A DNA stretch of 64,000 bases from Silene conica (Eukaryota; Streptophyta; Magnoliopsida; Caryophyllales; Caryophyllaceae), in contig CM055316.2 of assembly GCA_029255685.2 (NCBI GenBank), positions 73,113,237-73,177,236 of the forward strand. Direction: 5' to 3'. The number at the start of each line of letters is the position of its first letter. The first letter of the stretch is position 1. Positions 22,827 through 34,112 of this stretch are shown in pieces. The notes below the pieces were generated by a model, which worked only from the letters and a program-made list of their open reading frames with translations, was not told the DNA's origin and did not search any database. A program made the translations under genes and the position numbers.

Positions 22827-22990
22827 ACTCAGTCGAGTAAGTCACACTCGGTCGAGTCCCTGTTACTCGGTCGAGTTTCACCTACTCGGCCGAGTCACGA
22901 AAGCTCGGTCGAGTAACACACACTCGGCCGAGTAACACATACTCGGTCGAGTATCACACACTCGGTCGGGTACTCCTTACTCGACCGAGT
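22827..22990. repeat. Phased array of nine 12-bp palindrome-like motifs, 19-bp period
   Basis: Nine copies of consensus ACTCGGYCGAGT start at 22827, 22846, 22865, 22884, 22903, 22922, 22941, 22960 and 22979, exactly 19 bp apart each time. ACTCGGCCGAGT is a perfect palindrome and the GGTCG/GACCG forms are near-palindromes. The 7-bp spacers differ (for example AAGTCAC, CCCTGTT, TTCACCT, CACGAAA). The array lies in the Gypsy F leader, about 100 bp upstream of the gag start and 280 bp past the primer-binding site. Function is unknown. Confidence 0.92.
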
Positions 22991-23270
22991 CACATACAAC
23001 AGTAAGGTTTCGTGAAGGGGATTTCGCCCTTCACCTATTCTACATAACACATATCCCTATATGCAAACTAACCATACAACCAAACATACATTCATCCTAT
23101 ATATCCTACCCCTTAGTCGCCAAATACCAGGTTGTAAGCAATTTCGCGGTTCCGGGACGTCTCCCAAACCTTTGCGGTAGCCTTACAGCCTAATACTTGG
23201 TGTTCATTCATTTTATTTAAGACACGTCCTAAGTTCATTGGATTTATTGGTTTTAGGTGCCAAGATCGTC

Positions 23271-23282
23271 GCTTTGATACCA
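23271..23282 (-). promoter_or_regulatory. Primer-binding site of Gypsy F
   Basis: On the minus strand TGGTATCAAAGC begins two bases after the LTR end (GGGTGTTACA). It differs by one base from the initiator tRNA-Met complement TGGTATCAGAGC. Confidence 0.75.
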
Positions 23283-23284
23283 TT

Positions 23285-24479
23285 TGTAACACCCTCATAA
23301 CCTAAGGCCTTTAGATAGGACCATCAGACTATGAGGACATTACCATCTCAGTTACCTGAGGTAGAATATTAGGTAAACAACAATAGCCACTTTACTATAA
23401 CTAAAGAAAAAAAATTTAAAGGTGAAATACAATCGTCTCACAACCAAAACTTTAAACCAAAACACACTGCGGAAGCTAAACTCATATGACTCTACAGAAC
23501 TGTCCGTGACCCATCCTCCCAAGCCAGCAAGCACTACTCATCTACGAACCTGAGACTCTGCTCACCAATACATGGATCATCACAGTAAAACAACAACAAG
23601 CGTCAACAACTAAATAATAAGACGGATACAATACTAAGGCACAACACAATCTGATAACACCCGTCACTGCTATCACTGTTACACAACATCCGTGGTGACC
23701 TTTAGCCCCACAAAAATTCCCCACTTACCGCAGCAAGGGGTACCTAGACCATTAATGTGCACATCCTCTCCGTGACGGGTCCCACGAAGAGCGATCGTAA
23801 GAGTGAGATCCGTTTCCCGCAACGGTCCCACACATTACCTTTTCAATCTCAATAGACATACAATAATACAGTGATATCAGATAAAAAGACGGTATCGTCA
23901 CAATCAACATTACATAGAAACTGAGTAGGAAAACCCTACCTCAACTGCAATACAGCGGCATGGAAAGCACAATCCTCCTACAACCGCTCCTCTACGAATC
24001 CTCCTCCTAAGGATTATATAAATATGGATTACTCACTAAACAATCATAACTATGATATAAGTACGATAAGTTAACACTTACTTGGTAGAAACCGATTAGG
24101 TAGATGATCGGCTCGTCTAAACCTTTGCTAAACACTCTTCAAGGATTTGAAAGGGGGAAAGGGAAATGATTATGGTTTTGTTCTCTTTTTCTGATTTAGG
24201 TAAATGAGGTTTTTAACCTCGGTTTAACTTATATAATTACTGCGGTCTGACGTCTGGAAAAAGCTCACCCGACCGAGTAAGACATACTCGACCGAGTACG
24301 ACATACTCGGCCGAGTGCGACCTTCTCGGCTGAGTATCACCTACTCGGTCGAGTTGATTGGTTCACAACTCAGCTTCTTACTAAATGAGCTCGGCCGAGT
24401 GCGACCTACTCGGCCGAGTATCACCTACTCGGCCGAGTTGGTTCACGCCTCAGCTTCTATCTAAAAGAGGGTTGTTGCA
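23285..24479 (-). repeat. 5' LTR of Gypsy F, 1195 bp
   Basis: On the minus strand it begins TGCAACAACCCTCTTTTAG (24479) and ends GAGGGTGTTACA (23285), two bases before the primer-binding site. It carries two palindrome arrays close to its 5' (U3) end. It inserted in a block that recurs at 33556-34112. Minor ORFs inside have no recognisable domain. Confidence 0.8.
24267..24438. repeat. Second phased palindrome array, in U3 of Gypsy F LTR
   Basis: Five copies of the ACTCGGYCGAGT motif start at 24267, 24286, 24305, 24324 and 24343, and three more at 24389, 24408 and 24427. All are 19 bp apart within each group; the gap between the groups is 46 bp and breaks phase. Copies 24267 and 24324 have mismatches. 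Confidence 0.92.
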
Positions 24480-25078
24480 ATTTTAGATATATAAATTTTC
24501 ATTTTCCTCTGGGTTGTTTTACGGTGGAAAAAGGCAGTCTTCCTATCCCCCTCACGAAGCCATAGAGTTTTGAATAATAGTCTCTCTCTATAACATTTCT
24601 TTTTAGCCTCTCCCTTTTTCACGCACCACCTTTCTTATACTCACGTCCTTCAACAATTTCAGCTAAGCCGTACGTCTTCGAATATTTAAAAGCACGTCAG
24701 CGTTCCCAGTCCCCACCCCACCAACATATCATGATAGTCTCTTCACAAATAACACCTTGTTGCCATTCTGTTTAAGGTTCATTAACCCATCGAAATAACT
24801 AGGAAGTAAATTAATTCAGTTATCAGGAGTGCACACAGTTGAAAGAGCAAAAAAAATCAACACTTAAAATGACGGTTTTATGGTATAAATATTGTTTTGA
24901 GTATGACATCGCCATTGGGAATAACGGTTGGTTATACCCGACAACCGGGTTAATCGGGTGGAGGTCGTTGAGTCATAGTAGTTACTCGTATGATATTTTG
25001 ATAAATTGTGAATGTCACATAAAAGATTTTACAATGTATCTTTATTTTGACACTTTTAATATTGATATTTTAAAATAA
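24480..25078 (+). repeat. Duplicated host block, copy 1 (upstream of phosphate transporter)
   Basis: Closely similar to 33556-34112, including TTTTACGGTGGAAAAAGGCA, TTCGAATATTTAAAAGCACG, TATCAGGAGTGCAC and AAAATGACGGTT. No gene is evident in either copy. The Gypsy F LTR starts exactly at its left edge, so the element inserted into this block. Confidence 0.85.
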
Positions 25079-26723
25079 ATTATATTCCGCATATTTTAAG
25101 TTAAAAATTTGTATCATAAATTAAGTGAGATGTGACTAATGTTTAAAGCAGACCCTACCAATACAACATACCCAATTGGATCAAATATAGATCAACCAAT
25201 TTCAAACCTTAATAGACTATGAATCAAACATGGATACATCAAGTATTTCCTTGCATCCATTCCAAGCAATTCAATACATTTGCTTTATTTATTTATGTTT
25301 CCAATATCCGTTTTCTTTTGTTAATATTTTTAGTTACATATCGATAAAAATTATAAAACTTTGATATTAATAATGTACTACGTAAGATAATTTAAACAAG
25401 ATCATCAATGAGTATCTTTTATGTTCTATATTAAATCTTATGTCGAAAATTCACGCGATTTATAAATAGTGCCCAAAAATAAAAATGTATAAAATTGATT
25501 GGAATGCAGGAAGTACCACGGACACGGATATAGACAATTTAAAACCCTACCCATCCCGTACGACGTACCCCTTGAAGGAATAAAGACAAAATCCAATAAT
25601 AGGAACATTATGTACGGCTTACCAAATTATGTCATACATGCATCCCATAAATTTGGCCTTCAATTGATAAATAGACATTGAAGTTAACATTTCATTTAAT
25701 TAATTGAAAGATTTCGTATATTCCTTACCCTAGAAAAAAAAATGTCATGGAACAGTCACATCACATTACAAGCTGTAATTAGAGAGCATATTTCATAAGG
25801 TGCCTAACTCATCAAACATAAATTTCATATAAATACACATATTTCTTCATCTACTATCTGCACAAAAAGTTCTAAATTCCTTCCAATAATTCTTGCTTGC
25901 CCTCCTCATGTAGGCAAAATACGCTACCTTTTAAGTTGGTAAGTCTTCAATATAAAAAAAAATATCTAACGTAAAGTGATCAATAAAATTATAAAACGGA
26001 TCCATACACAATAAAAATAGTGGGCAAAAGTGTTTATTAAAAGATTTCGTGTTGACATTATTATGCATCTTTATTGTTGTTCTTCTTCTTCTTTTCTATA
26101 TTTCGCTTCACTATTAACTTGTGTAAAACTACCTTATAAATATCTCTTTTTGATAGGAAATTATGTCATGTCATGCATTCATGTTCTTCCATGTATGATA
26201 ACCTTTTTTGAAAAGTTTTGTCCAAAATAATATAGGTGTCCATTATAAACTACATTAATTTATTTGAAGTATATATTTGTTACTAATCTGTCTTGTCTTA
26301 TCTATCCACATGATATTATTTAATCTGTCACAAACTTGTGATCTATATACTCGTCGTACAGGGTACTTGTTGTTCACAAATTTTCATTTTCGACGGGATG
26401 ACCCTTATAGAATGCTTGACATTAGTAGTTAAGCCTAGTTCTCTAATATTCACATACTACAACTTTTATAAACTTAATAAGTACAGGTGAATTATTGAAA
26501 CTTATATTAAAAAAAGTGACTAAAAGATCGACCATTCAATATAATTATTGATATAGTAAGAATTCAGTAATTATATTTGAGCTTAAAAAGTTAATTTGGC
26601 ACGTTTTATTGTAGACTAGAATGGATAAAGATCCAAGTTTTTATCTGTAAGTGTACATATTTAACGTGAGAATAACAACGATGATTTATTGCAGAAAAAA
26701 GAAACAATAAGAGAAAGAGAAAA
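25079..26723 (+). other. Upstream region of the phosphate transporter gene
   Basis: AT-rich, no credible protein gene; short ORFs here have no domain. It presumably holds the promoter and 5' untranslated region of the gene at 26724. I cannot place a TATA box or transcription start with confidence. A leader intron is possible but not visible by eye. Confidence 0.5.
25716..25723. promoter_or_regulatory. Candidate P1BS (PHR1-binding) site
   Basis: GTATATTC matches the palindromic consensus GNATATNC bound by PHR1-type MYB factors at phosphate-starvation genes. It lies about 1.0 kb upstream of the transporter start codon. An 8-bp degenerate site is easily found by chance in AT-rich DNA, so this is a candidate only. 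Confidence 0.3.
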
Positions 26724-28322
26724 ATGGTAAAAGCAGAGCAATTACAGGTGTTGAACGCACTTGACGTAGCAAAAACACAATGGTACCATTTCACGACGAT
26801 CATCATAGCAGGAATGGGATTTTTCACGGATGCTTATGACTTGTTTTGCATCTCCCTGGTGACAAGGTTAATGGGTCGGATATACTACCAAGTTGAGGGC
26901 ACGAAAAAACCAGGGTCACTGCCAATTAACGTGGCAGCAGCTGTGAGCGGGGTGGCCCTATGTGGGACCCTTGCGGGTCAACTTTTTTTCGGTTGGCTAG
27001 GGGACAAGATGGGGAGGAAGAAGGTGTACGGAATGACATTGGTCCTGATGGTCTTCTCCTCCTTATCCTCGGGGCTTTCCTTTGGAAATAGCGCTAAGGG
27101 GGTGATGACCACCCTCTGCTTCTTCCGATTCTGGCTCGGATTTGGTGTTGGTGGGGACTACCCTTTGTCCGCCACCATCATGTCCGAGTACGCCAACAAG
27201 AAAACCCGAGGAGCCTTTGTGGCTGCCGTCTTTGCCATGCAAGGCATGGGTATTTTGGCCGGGGGTGTCGTGGCACTCATTGTCTCATCAGCGTTTGATA
27301 GTAAATTCAAGTCTCCGTCTTATGCCGAGAACCCTGCCCTGTCTCGTCCAGAAGAAGCTGACTATATCTGGCGGATAGTTCTTATGTTCGGAGCCATCCC
27401 CGCGGCCCTGACTTACTACTGGCGGATGAAGATGCCTGAGACCGCCCGATATACTGCCCTTGTTGCAAAAAATGCCAAGCAAGCAGCATCCGACATGTCT
27501 AAAGTCCTAAAGGTTGAAATTGATGCGGAAGAAGAACGGGTGGATCAAATCGCAAAGAGCGATAAAAACCAGTTTGGTCTATTCACTATGCAGTTTGCCC
27601 GACAGTATGGCCTTCGTTTGCTGGGAACTACCTCCACCTGGTTTTTACTTGATATTGCCTTTTATAGTCAAAATCTATTCCAAAGAGATGTCTTTACCTC
27701 AGTGGGGTGGATCGGTCCCTCAGAAGACATGAGTGCCATCAAAGAGGTTTTCGTGATTGCTCGAGCTCAAACCCTGATCGCTCTTTGTGGGACTGTCCCC
27801 GGTTACTGGTTCACTGTGGCCTTTATCGACATCATCGGCCGGTGGATCATCCAAATGATGGGTTTCATAATGATGACAATCTTCATGTTTGCTATCGCCT
27901 TTCCCTACTCACACTGGCAAAAGAAGGAGAATCGCATAGGATTCATCGTCATGTATGGCCTCACCTTTTTCTTTGCCAATTTTGGGCCAAATGCAACTAC
28001 ATTTATAGTGCCGGCGGAGATATTTCCTGCTAGGCTTAGGTCCACCTGTCATGGAATATCCGCTGCCACAGGCAAAGCCGGGGCCATTATTGGCGCCTTC
28101 GCGTTCGTCTACCTTTCCCAGGATCCTGATCCAGCTAAGAGAGAGCATGGTTACCCTGCCGGTATTGGCAAGAAAAACTCGCTTATTATTCTTGGTGTTA
28201 TTAACTTTATTGGAATGCTTTTCACCTTTCTTGTGCCTGAGGCAAACGGGTTGTCTCTTGAGGAGGCTTCTGGTGAGGTTGAGGAGGATTCTTCACACGA
28301 TGAACGCCAAGGATCCGCTTAA
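26724..28322 (+). CDS. PHT1: High-affinity inorganic phosphate:H+ symporter, PHT1 family
   Basis: Single uninterrupted 532-residue ORF, the usual PHT1 length; no intron in the coding region. PHT1 proteins are plasma-membrane major-facilitator transporters that import phosphate with protons, mainly in roots and mycorrhizal cells. Visible features: FFTDAYDLF (residues 33-41, with Asp36 and Asp39 in TM1), GRKKVYG after TM2/3 (97-103), the family signature [13 protein letters not shown] (143-155), a central hydrophilic loop (about 240-295), TM7 motif [15 protein letters not shown] (306-320, Asp310 the likely proton-coupling residue), and a C-terminal acidic tail ([13 protein letters not shown]). 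About 12 hydrophobic segments are apparent. The start is chosen because the ATG lies in an AAAATGG context and gives the family N-terminus ([17 protein letters not shown]). Which PHT1 paralogue it is cannot be told. Confidence 0.97.
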   Translation: MVKAEQLQVLNALDVAKTQWYHFTTIIIAGMGFFTDAYDLFCISLVTRLMGRIYYQVEGTKKPGSLPINVAAAVSGVALCGTLAGQLFFGWLGDKMGRKKVYGMTLVLMVFSSLSSGLSFGNSAKGVMTTLCFFRFWLGFGVGGDYPLSATIMSEYANKKTRGAFVAAVFAMQGMGILAGGVVALIVSSAFDSKFKSPSYAENPALSRPEEADYIWRIVLMFGAIPAALTYYWRMKMPETARYTALVAKNAKQAASDMSKVLKVEIDAEEERVDQIAKSDKNQFGLFTMQFARQYGLRLLGTTSTWFLLDIAFYSQNLFQRDVFTSVGWIGPSEDMSAIKEVFVIARAQTLIALCGTVPGYWFTVAFIDIIGRWIIQMMGFIMMTIFMFAIAFPYSHWQKKENRIGFIVMYGLTFFFANFGPNATTFIVPAEIFPARLRSTCHGISAATGKAGAIIGAFAFVYLSQDPDPAKREHGYPAGIGKKNSLIILGVINFIGMLFTFLVPEANGLSLEEASGEVEEDSSHDERQGSA

Positions 28323-28852
28323 TTCCAAACACTAAAACTACCTAATACGGAGGATGATCAAACACAACTACAACTTTTTAAATTTCTTTGCTTTTGTGTC
28401 GATTGTATGCGGGTGTTATAGCCTTGATTCTTTGTTTACGTGTTTGTAAGGCTTGATTTCCATTTTTATGTTTAATTGTAAACGTTGGTTTTGTGGTGAG
28501 AATGTTATAAAAAATCTTGAACAGTTATATTACATCGCTAAGCTTGTATTGTATTTAAAATTGGATAATTGAACATGTTTATAAGCAAGTATCTTCCTAA
28601 ACATGCTATTCCTTTCAGTAGCTCAAAGATTATTTGTAATATTGTACGACTATCTTCAACTATTATCTTCTAGTACTCCCCCAATCGTTAGGAATGGTCT
28701 TAGTTTTTTTATTTGACAATTTCTTAGTTTTAGATTGTATTTTATTTCATATTCAAGTGAAAAAAAATATAAATAATGTTTTGGTAAAATTTCTATCGAG
28801 TCAATATTATTGAGATGCGGGTCAAAGTGTCAACCAATAAATGAACGAATGT
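28323..28852 (+). other. 3' flank of the phosphate transporter gene
   Basis: AT-rich 3' untranslated region and flank. Bases 28323 to about 28632 are repeated at about 32600-32887 after the gene fragment, so they belonged to the duplicated unit. No gene seen from 28633 to the solo LTR. Confidence 0.6.
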
Positions 28853-31676
28853 TGTAACACCCCCATTTATTTAGGAGGCTTTAGCAAGACATTCTCAAAT
28901 AAATGAAGCCGTTACCATCTCGGAATATCCGAGGTAGTGAATAACAAAGTAAAACAACCAAACTACTTTATAAAAACTGATAAAATTTAAACTTGATTAT
29001 TACAGTTATTACATAACAGAAAAATAAAATACAACTGATGACTTCTCTAGATGTGATATAATTCTAAGTCGGTCCAAAGTACGCATCTCACATTCCTGCC
29101 CCAGCTCCTAGCTCATCTGTCTCTGTCCTGCAATTTCTACTCCCCATTCCGGATCATCGTAGGTGTACACGAATACACTGTCAACCTCGCGGTTGAGTAG
29201 GATAACACAATAACAAATAAAGCAACAAAGATGATATGCAAATGCCATGATATGCTCGAGCTCAATCTCATTCTCAATCTCAAACCCGTGACTCCCAGCC
29301 ATACCGAACCTCCCGGTAGACTATATTCGGCTGTCGCCGAACACCAGCATAACAGCTGAGGTCACCAGGTCTAGTCCTGCAGAACTAGCCTGGGCCCAAT
29401 AATATCTCATCATCTCAAATCCGTATCCAATGCATATGTCATGCTCATGAATGCAGCAATAATAGTAACCATACTTATGAATGCAACAGTAATAATAATT
29501 ACTCATAATCATATACCATCCTCATATCATTCATGCTCATCATCCATATCATACACCCAACATCCATTCATAACACATAACAGTAGTATAGTGATAGTGT
29601 AACCTACCTGGATAACAATATAGTCCCATCACGCAGCTAACATCCAAACAGCAGAATCACTTTACCACATACTCAACACCTAACAAAATAATATACTTAA
29701 TTACTAACTAATACAATTACGCAACTAATATAGTATATCAATCACTCCGATTTATTACTTACAATATATTACGCATAACGAGACCATATCAATTATTCCT
29801 TAGCATCAATTTAAATAAATAAAGAATTATATAAATTATCGACCATAACTAAATAAGGATTACTTGTCACATACGTATTACAATTATGAAGATACGGATT
29901 TTATTACTAAAATCACAAAACTTCGAAACACGACAAGGTATAATATATACGAACTACGAATAAACTTGATTAGTCAGTTTGTAAAATATCTTTTCAAAAC
30001 ATCTTAAACAACTAACTTAAATAATTAAATAAAAGTAACTAATTAAACATCTTAAACAATTAACTTAAATAATTAAATAAAAGTAACTAAATAACTAGAA
30101 AAAAAACACTAATGACAATACTAAGTATAATAATAATAATCATAATAATAAGCCAACCCCACGTGAACATACAACTTATGAAACAGCCCCACGAAACCGA
30201 CATACAAACAGACCCACGATAACATACACTCTTCGACAACATCCCTGACAGCCCCGAAAACAACCCCTTCTACACCCCTCACACCACCTGAACCACCTCT
30301 ACCCCACCGTGGCTGCCACCAGTGCACCACGGTGAACCACCTGACACCACCCATTGACCCTAACTCGACCCAAGCAGCCATTGACACTAGCCACAAAACC
30401 CTCTGCTCGCAACAGTACCCTCACGCCCCTGATTCCCTTGTGACACCTCCCTGAAACCAGCCTCCTAACCACCAGCTAGCACCACCATTACCACTACTAC
30501 TCACGACCCAAAGACTCTCCACAGTACCCCCAACGCCCTGGTGTAAAGCACTAGGTTTCGACGTCCCACGAACACCCTCAACAATCGTACCAAACTCGCA
30601 CCACCAAACCCGCTTACATTGTCCCTTGTTCCTGAACTCTTATTCGTACAACTTCCTGCACTAATTACGGTGTCCCAACCACCCTATTACCACCAAAAAC
30701 ACGACCCAAACCACCACCCTAACCTATCACCATTCACGACAAGGATAACACCCAAATACCAACACCAACGAACAGCCCAAACACACTGAACAATACGCGT
30801 AAAACAGAGGAAAAATTAACGTTTACTGTCGACATAAGATGGAGTTGTAGGTCTTAGTACGGTGGTCCTATGGTTGCCTATTGACGATAGATATGTTATT
30901 CATACAACAAGGAATACCCACAACCAAACAACCCAGATTCGAAGGTCTTAAAGTACAAGAAACAGAAGATTAAACTTACAAGCACAGAAGGAGGACGATG
31001 ATGGTAGCGACTGTTATGCTGCGTGTTCTTCCCTTATTCTCCCTTGAAACCCACGGTGGTTGTGTTTGTGTTAGAGGTGGGAGTATGGAGGCAGCCTACG
31101 TATATGGTAATTAGGGTTTTACGAAGTTGTGGAGGCTGATTGGTTTGTATATGTTCTCTATGTCGATGTTTGTGGGTGTTTGAGAGGTTGGGTTTAGGGT
31201 TTTACCTAGTCTTGGTGTCACGGTTCTCATAATTTATTCGAGCCCAAATCCAACACGTTTCTCTTTGTCTTACACTCCGCCCCCGACTCGTAATTTAAAA
31301 TAAACGAGTACGCATATATTGTTTATAATAATTAAATTATGTACTTTAATATTAGTAACTATTTATTAAATAATTTATAAGGATATAAAATTATTAGCAC
31401 TTATATAAAAATAATAAAACAAGTATATTTGAGGAATAAATATAAAATTATAAGTATATTTAATAATTATAAATATATTATCAAATTAAAAGAATACGGA
31501 TCAAATGTCATTTTATCAAATATAAAAATAATTATGAAACAAGAAATAATCATAACAATACGATTTATAAAATAATAACGGTTTACATAAAATACTTTAT
31601 AAACATTCCATCGGAAATACTTGTATAAAATATAGTTTGACTGCCGTTGACCAAAGCTTAAATACGGGGTATTACA
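28853..31676 (-). mobile_element. Solo LTR, 2824 bp, of a family related to element C
   Basis: On the plus strand it runs from TGTAACACCCCCATTTATTT to ACGGGGTATTACA; on the minus strand it therefore begins TGTAATACCCCG. The ends match those of the LTRs of element C (TGTAATACTCCG start, AAATAAATGGGGGTGTTACA end), and an internal block matches C's CTCAACCTCG...TGTATTCGTG block. The flanks AATGT (28848-28852) and GATGT (31677-31681) look like a 5-bp target duplication with one change. No internal region, PBS or coding is present, so it is a solo LTR left by recombination. Confidence 0.8.
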
Positions 31677-32367
31677 GATGTAAACGAAAGGAATAAAAGA
31701 AATACGACACAGGAAGCTTTTGGTGACGCGGAAAAGCCCTATGAAGGAAACAACCGCGGGGGGAACAGAATTACACCAAGTTTTCACTATTTTCGAGAAT
31801 GATCGCTGTTTTGAGCGTAGTACAATTGATGATATGCGTAAGTAAATTCTTTGCGTAAAAGTGTATATCTTTCTAAATGACCTAGATTTTCTTTTATAGA
31901 CGTGGACTTCTGGTCAGTTGCTCCTGGTCCTACTCCAGGAATATAGGAGGTGGTTGTTAAAAGATGCTCTAGGGTTTTCATCCTTCACCAGCTCTTTTTC
32001 TCATGCGGATTGACTCTTTGTTGGGTTGCTTCCTTCCTTGGGCTACACATGCGTCTTCGGGCCCAATAGTATATGGGTAGTTTTTGGGTTAAACAATTTC
32101 CCCCAAATTTCAGCCTGACTTCGCTTCAATTGGGCTGGAATTTCCTCTACTTCTGAGGTTTCTAGTGTTGGCTTGTGGATCCCCCATAACTGCGCACGTG
32201 TATATGGACAATCCCACTCTCCCACCTTCTCAACCACTTATTAATGGTATGTCCCCTCAGTCGTCTTAACTTTCCACTTGCTTTAACTTTTAAACTTTCA
32301 AATTCACTTTTCAAATTCAACCGCCCACTTCTTTTTACCTCTATATATATTACTTCAAACGGTCCTA
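31677..32367. other. Unclassified insert between solo LTR and PHT1 fragment
   Basis: No recognisable ORF. The segment has no match in the intact gene copy. Near its right end it contains CTATATATATTAC (about 32340), a TATA-like sequence 30 bp before the transporter fragment begins, which may be coincidence. It could be a truncated transposable element. Confidence 0.35.
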
Positions 32368-32887
32368 TTGGCGCCTTCGCGTTCGTCTACCGTTCCCAAG
32401 ATCCCGATCCAGCTAAGAGAGAGCATGGTTACCCTGCCGGTATTGGCAAGAAAAACCCTCTTATTATTCTTGGTGTTATTAACTTTATTGGAATGCTTTT
32501 CACCTTTCTTGTGCCCTAGGCAAAAGGATTGTCTCTTGAGGAGGCTTCTGGTGAGGTTGAGGAGGATTCTTCACACGATGAACGCCAAGGATCCGCTTAA
32601 TTCCAAATACTAAAACTACCTAATACAGAGGATGATCAAACACAACTACAACTTTTTAAATTTCGTTGCTTTTGTGTCTCTTGTATGTTATAGCTAGCCT
32701 TGAGTTTTTGTTTACGTTTTTGTAATGCGTAATTTCCATTTTTATGTTTAATTGTAAAAGTTGGCTTTGTTGCGAGAATGGTATAAAATATCTTGAAGAA
32801 TTATATTACAAGAATAAGCTTTTATTATATCTTACTATATGATGTTATTCCTTTCACTAGCTAAGATATTATTTCTAGTGTTGTCCG
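32368..32887 (+). pseudogene. 3' fragment of a duplicated PHT1 phosphate transporter
   Basis: Bases 32368-32600 repeat the last roughly 80 codons of the intact gene (from GAFAFVY to the stop) with about a dozen changes. The frame is interrupted by a TAG at 32517-32519, where the intact gene has a Glu codon. The copy continues through the 3' untranslated region and flank to 32887, where an LTR has inserted. Everything 5' of GAFAFVY is missing. It is a dead gene fragment from a fairly recent duplication. Confidence 0.93.
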
Positions 32888-33380
32888 TGTTGGAGTAAGT
32901 GTCCTCTACAATTGTGTGATCATATGGTTAAATCACATATTTGAATTCACATAATAAGAAAACTTAAGGGATAATAAATCATATGGTCAACTGATCAACA
33001 TTTATCGGTAACGATTGACTGACTAGAGTTTGACGTTACTGTCGTTTGAGAGTGGTGATAAGTTGATCCATTAAGGTCACACCGCCTATAGGATAATTCC
33101 ATTAATAGCAAAGTTAATTAATTGTATATATTGATGCGGATTAATTAATTCCTTAAATTGAACAAATTTGTTTATAAATGAGAATTTTATATTTTATTTT
33201 AATATAATTAAATAAGATTTATTTTAGTAATTAAAATGTTATATTACTAAAATTTATTAATGTTTATGAAACATTTAAGATAAGAATAATTAGTTAGTTA
33301 TAGTTACAAAATGTTGTAGATTATATTAGGTAAATTCAAAATGACCCATTTTATATACATATAATTGTGAATTACTAGTT
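32888..33380 (+). repeat. Partial Copia LTR (A/B family)
   Basis: Begins TGTTGGAGTAAGTGTCCTC and keeps the ordered blocks of the LTRs at 12329 and 19398 (GTTTGACGTTACTGTCGT, GGTCACACC). No internal element follows. The right end is uncertain and placed where similarity fades. Confidence 0.7.
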
Positions 33381-33555
33381 AAACTGTAATACCCGTGGTT
33401 ATAAAATTTCCCACAAATGGCGCTCATATCATCCACTGGATTAACATTGTTGTTTTGATGAACGCGTTAATTGCGTTGTCAATGGTCCGTTGGTATTGCC
33501 TAAAATTGTAGTAAGGTATGTCATTTGTGTTCTAAAAAATTCTCCTTTTTCGTTC

Positions 33556-34112
33556 ATTGACAATTGTAGATATATAATTTTTCGTTTTCCTCTGGGTTGC
33601 TTTACGGTGGAAAAAGGCAGTCTTCCTATTCCCGTTAGAAGACACAGGGTATTCAATAATTGTCTCTCTTCGTAACATTTCTCTTCAACCTCGCCTTTTT
33701 TTCACGCGCTACATTCCTTATACTCACGCCCTTCCATAATTTCAGCTTAGCCGCACATCTTCGAATATTTAAAAGCACGTCATCCTCCCCACCCCCACCC
33801 ACATATCATGATATTCTCTGCACAAATAACACCTTGTTGTCATTCAGTTTTTGGTTCATCAACCCATCAAAAAAATAGGTAGTAAATTAAAAAAGTTATC
33901 AGGAGTGCACTCAGTTGAAATAACTAAAAATCAACACTTAAAATGACGGTTCTATGGTATAAGATTGTTTTGAGCATGACATCGTCGTTGGGAATAACGG
34001 TTAGTTAGACCTGACAAACGGGTTAATCAGGTCGAGGTTGTTGAGTAATATTAGTTACTCGTATGATATTTTTATAGATTGTGACACTTTCAATATTGAT
34101 ATTTTAAACTAA
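33556..34112 (+). repeat. Duplicated host block, copy 2
   Basis: Second copy of the block at 24480-25078, in the same orientation. It lies downstream of the PHT1 fragment, as expected if upstream region plus transporter had been tandemly repeated. No transporter sequence follows it here. Confidence 0.85.

Larger units (their letters stand above)
20849..24479 (-). mobile_element. Ty3/Gypsy element F, truncated (Tekay/Del-like)
   Basis: Minus-strand element: LTR 24479-23285, primer-binding site, leader with a palindrome array, gag (22724-21600), protease (21518-21243), then the linker into reverse transcriptase, broken at 20849. Nothing of RT beyond its first residues, RNase H, integrase or the second LTR remains. 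The protease and pre-RT sequence resemble chromovirus Tekay/Del elements (inference). Coding is broken by stops. Confidence 0.85.

Noticed and set aside
22827-22990. Regularly spaced palindromic repeats resembling a CRISPR array
   Set aside because: Repeats are 12 bp and spacers 7 bp, far too short, and the context is a plant retrotransposon.
25499-25681. 60-codon ORF upstream of PHT1
   Set aside because: No recognisable domain, AT-rich context, no supporting signals; most likely chance.
27707-28335. ORFs in other frames within and at the end of PHT1
   Set aside because: Shadows of the PHT1 reading frame, which fully explains the sequence.
30121-30396. 91-codon Trp/Val-rich minus ORF
   Set aside because: Lies in the solo LTR, low complexity, matches the corresponding GGTGGT-rich stretch of LTR C.
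32244-32519. 91-codon ORF fusing novel sequence to a PHT1-like tail, behind a TATA-like box
   Set aside because: The transporter part is only a few tens of residues ending at a premature stop; the upstream part is unrelated. A chance ORF over a gene fragment.
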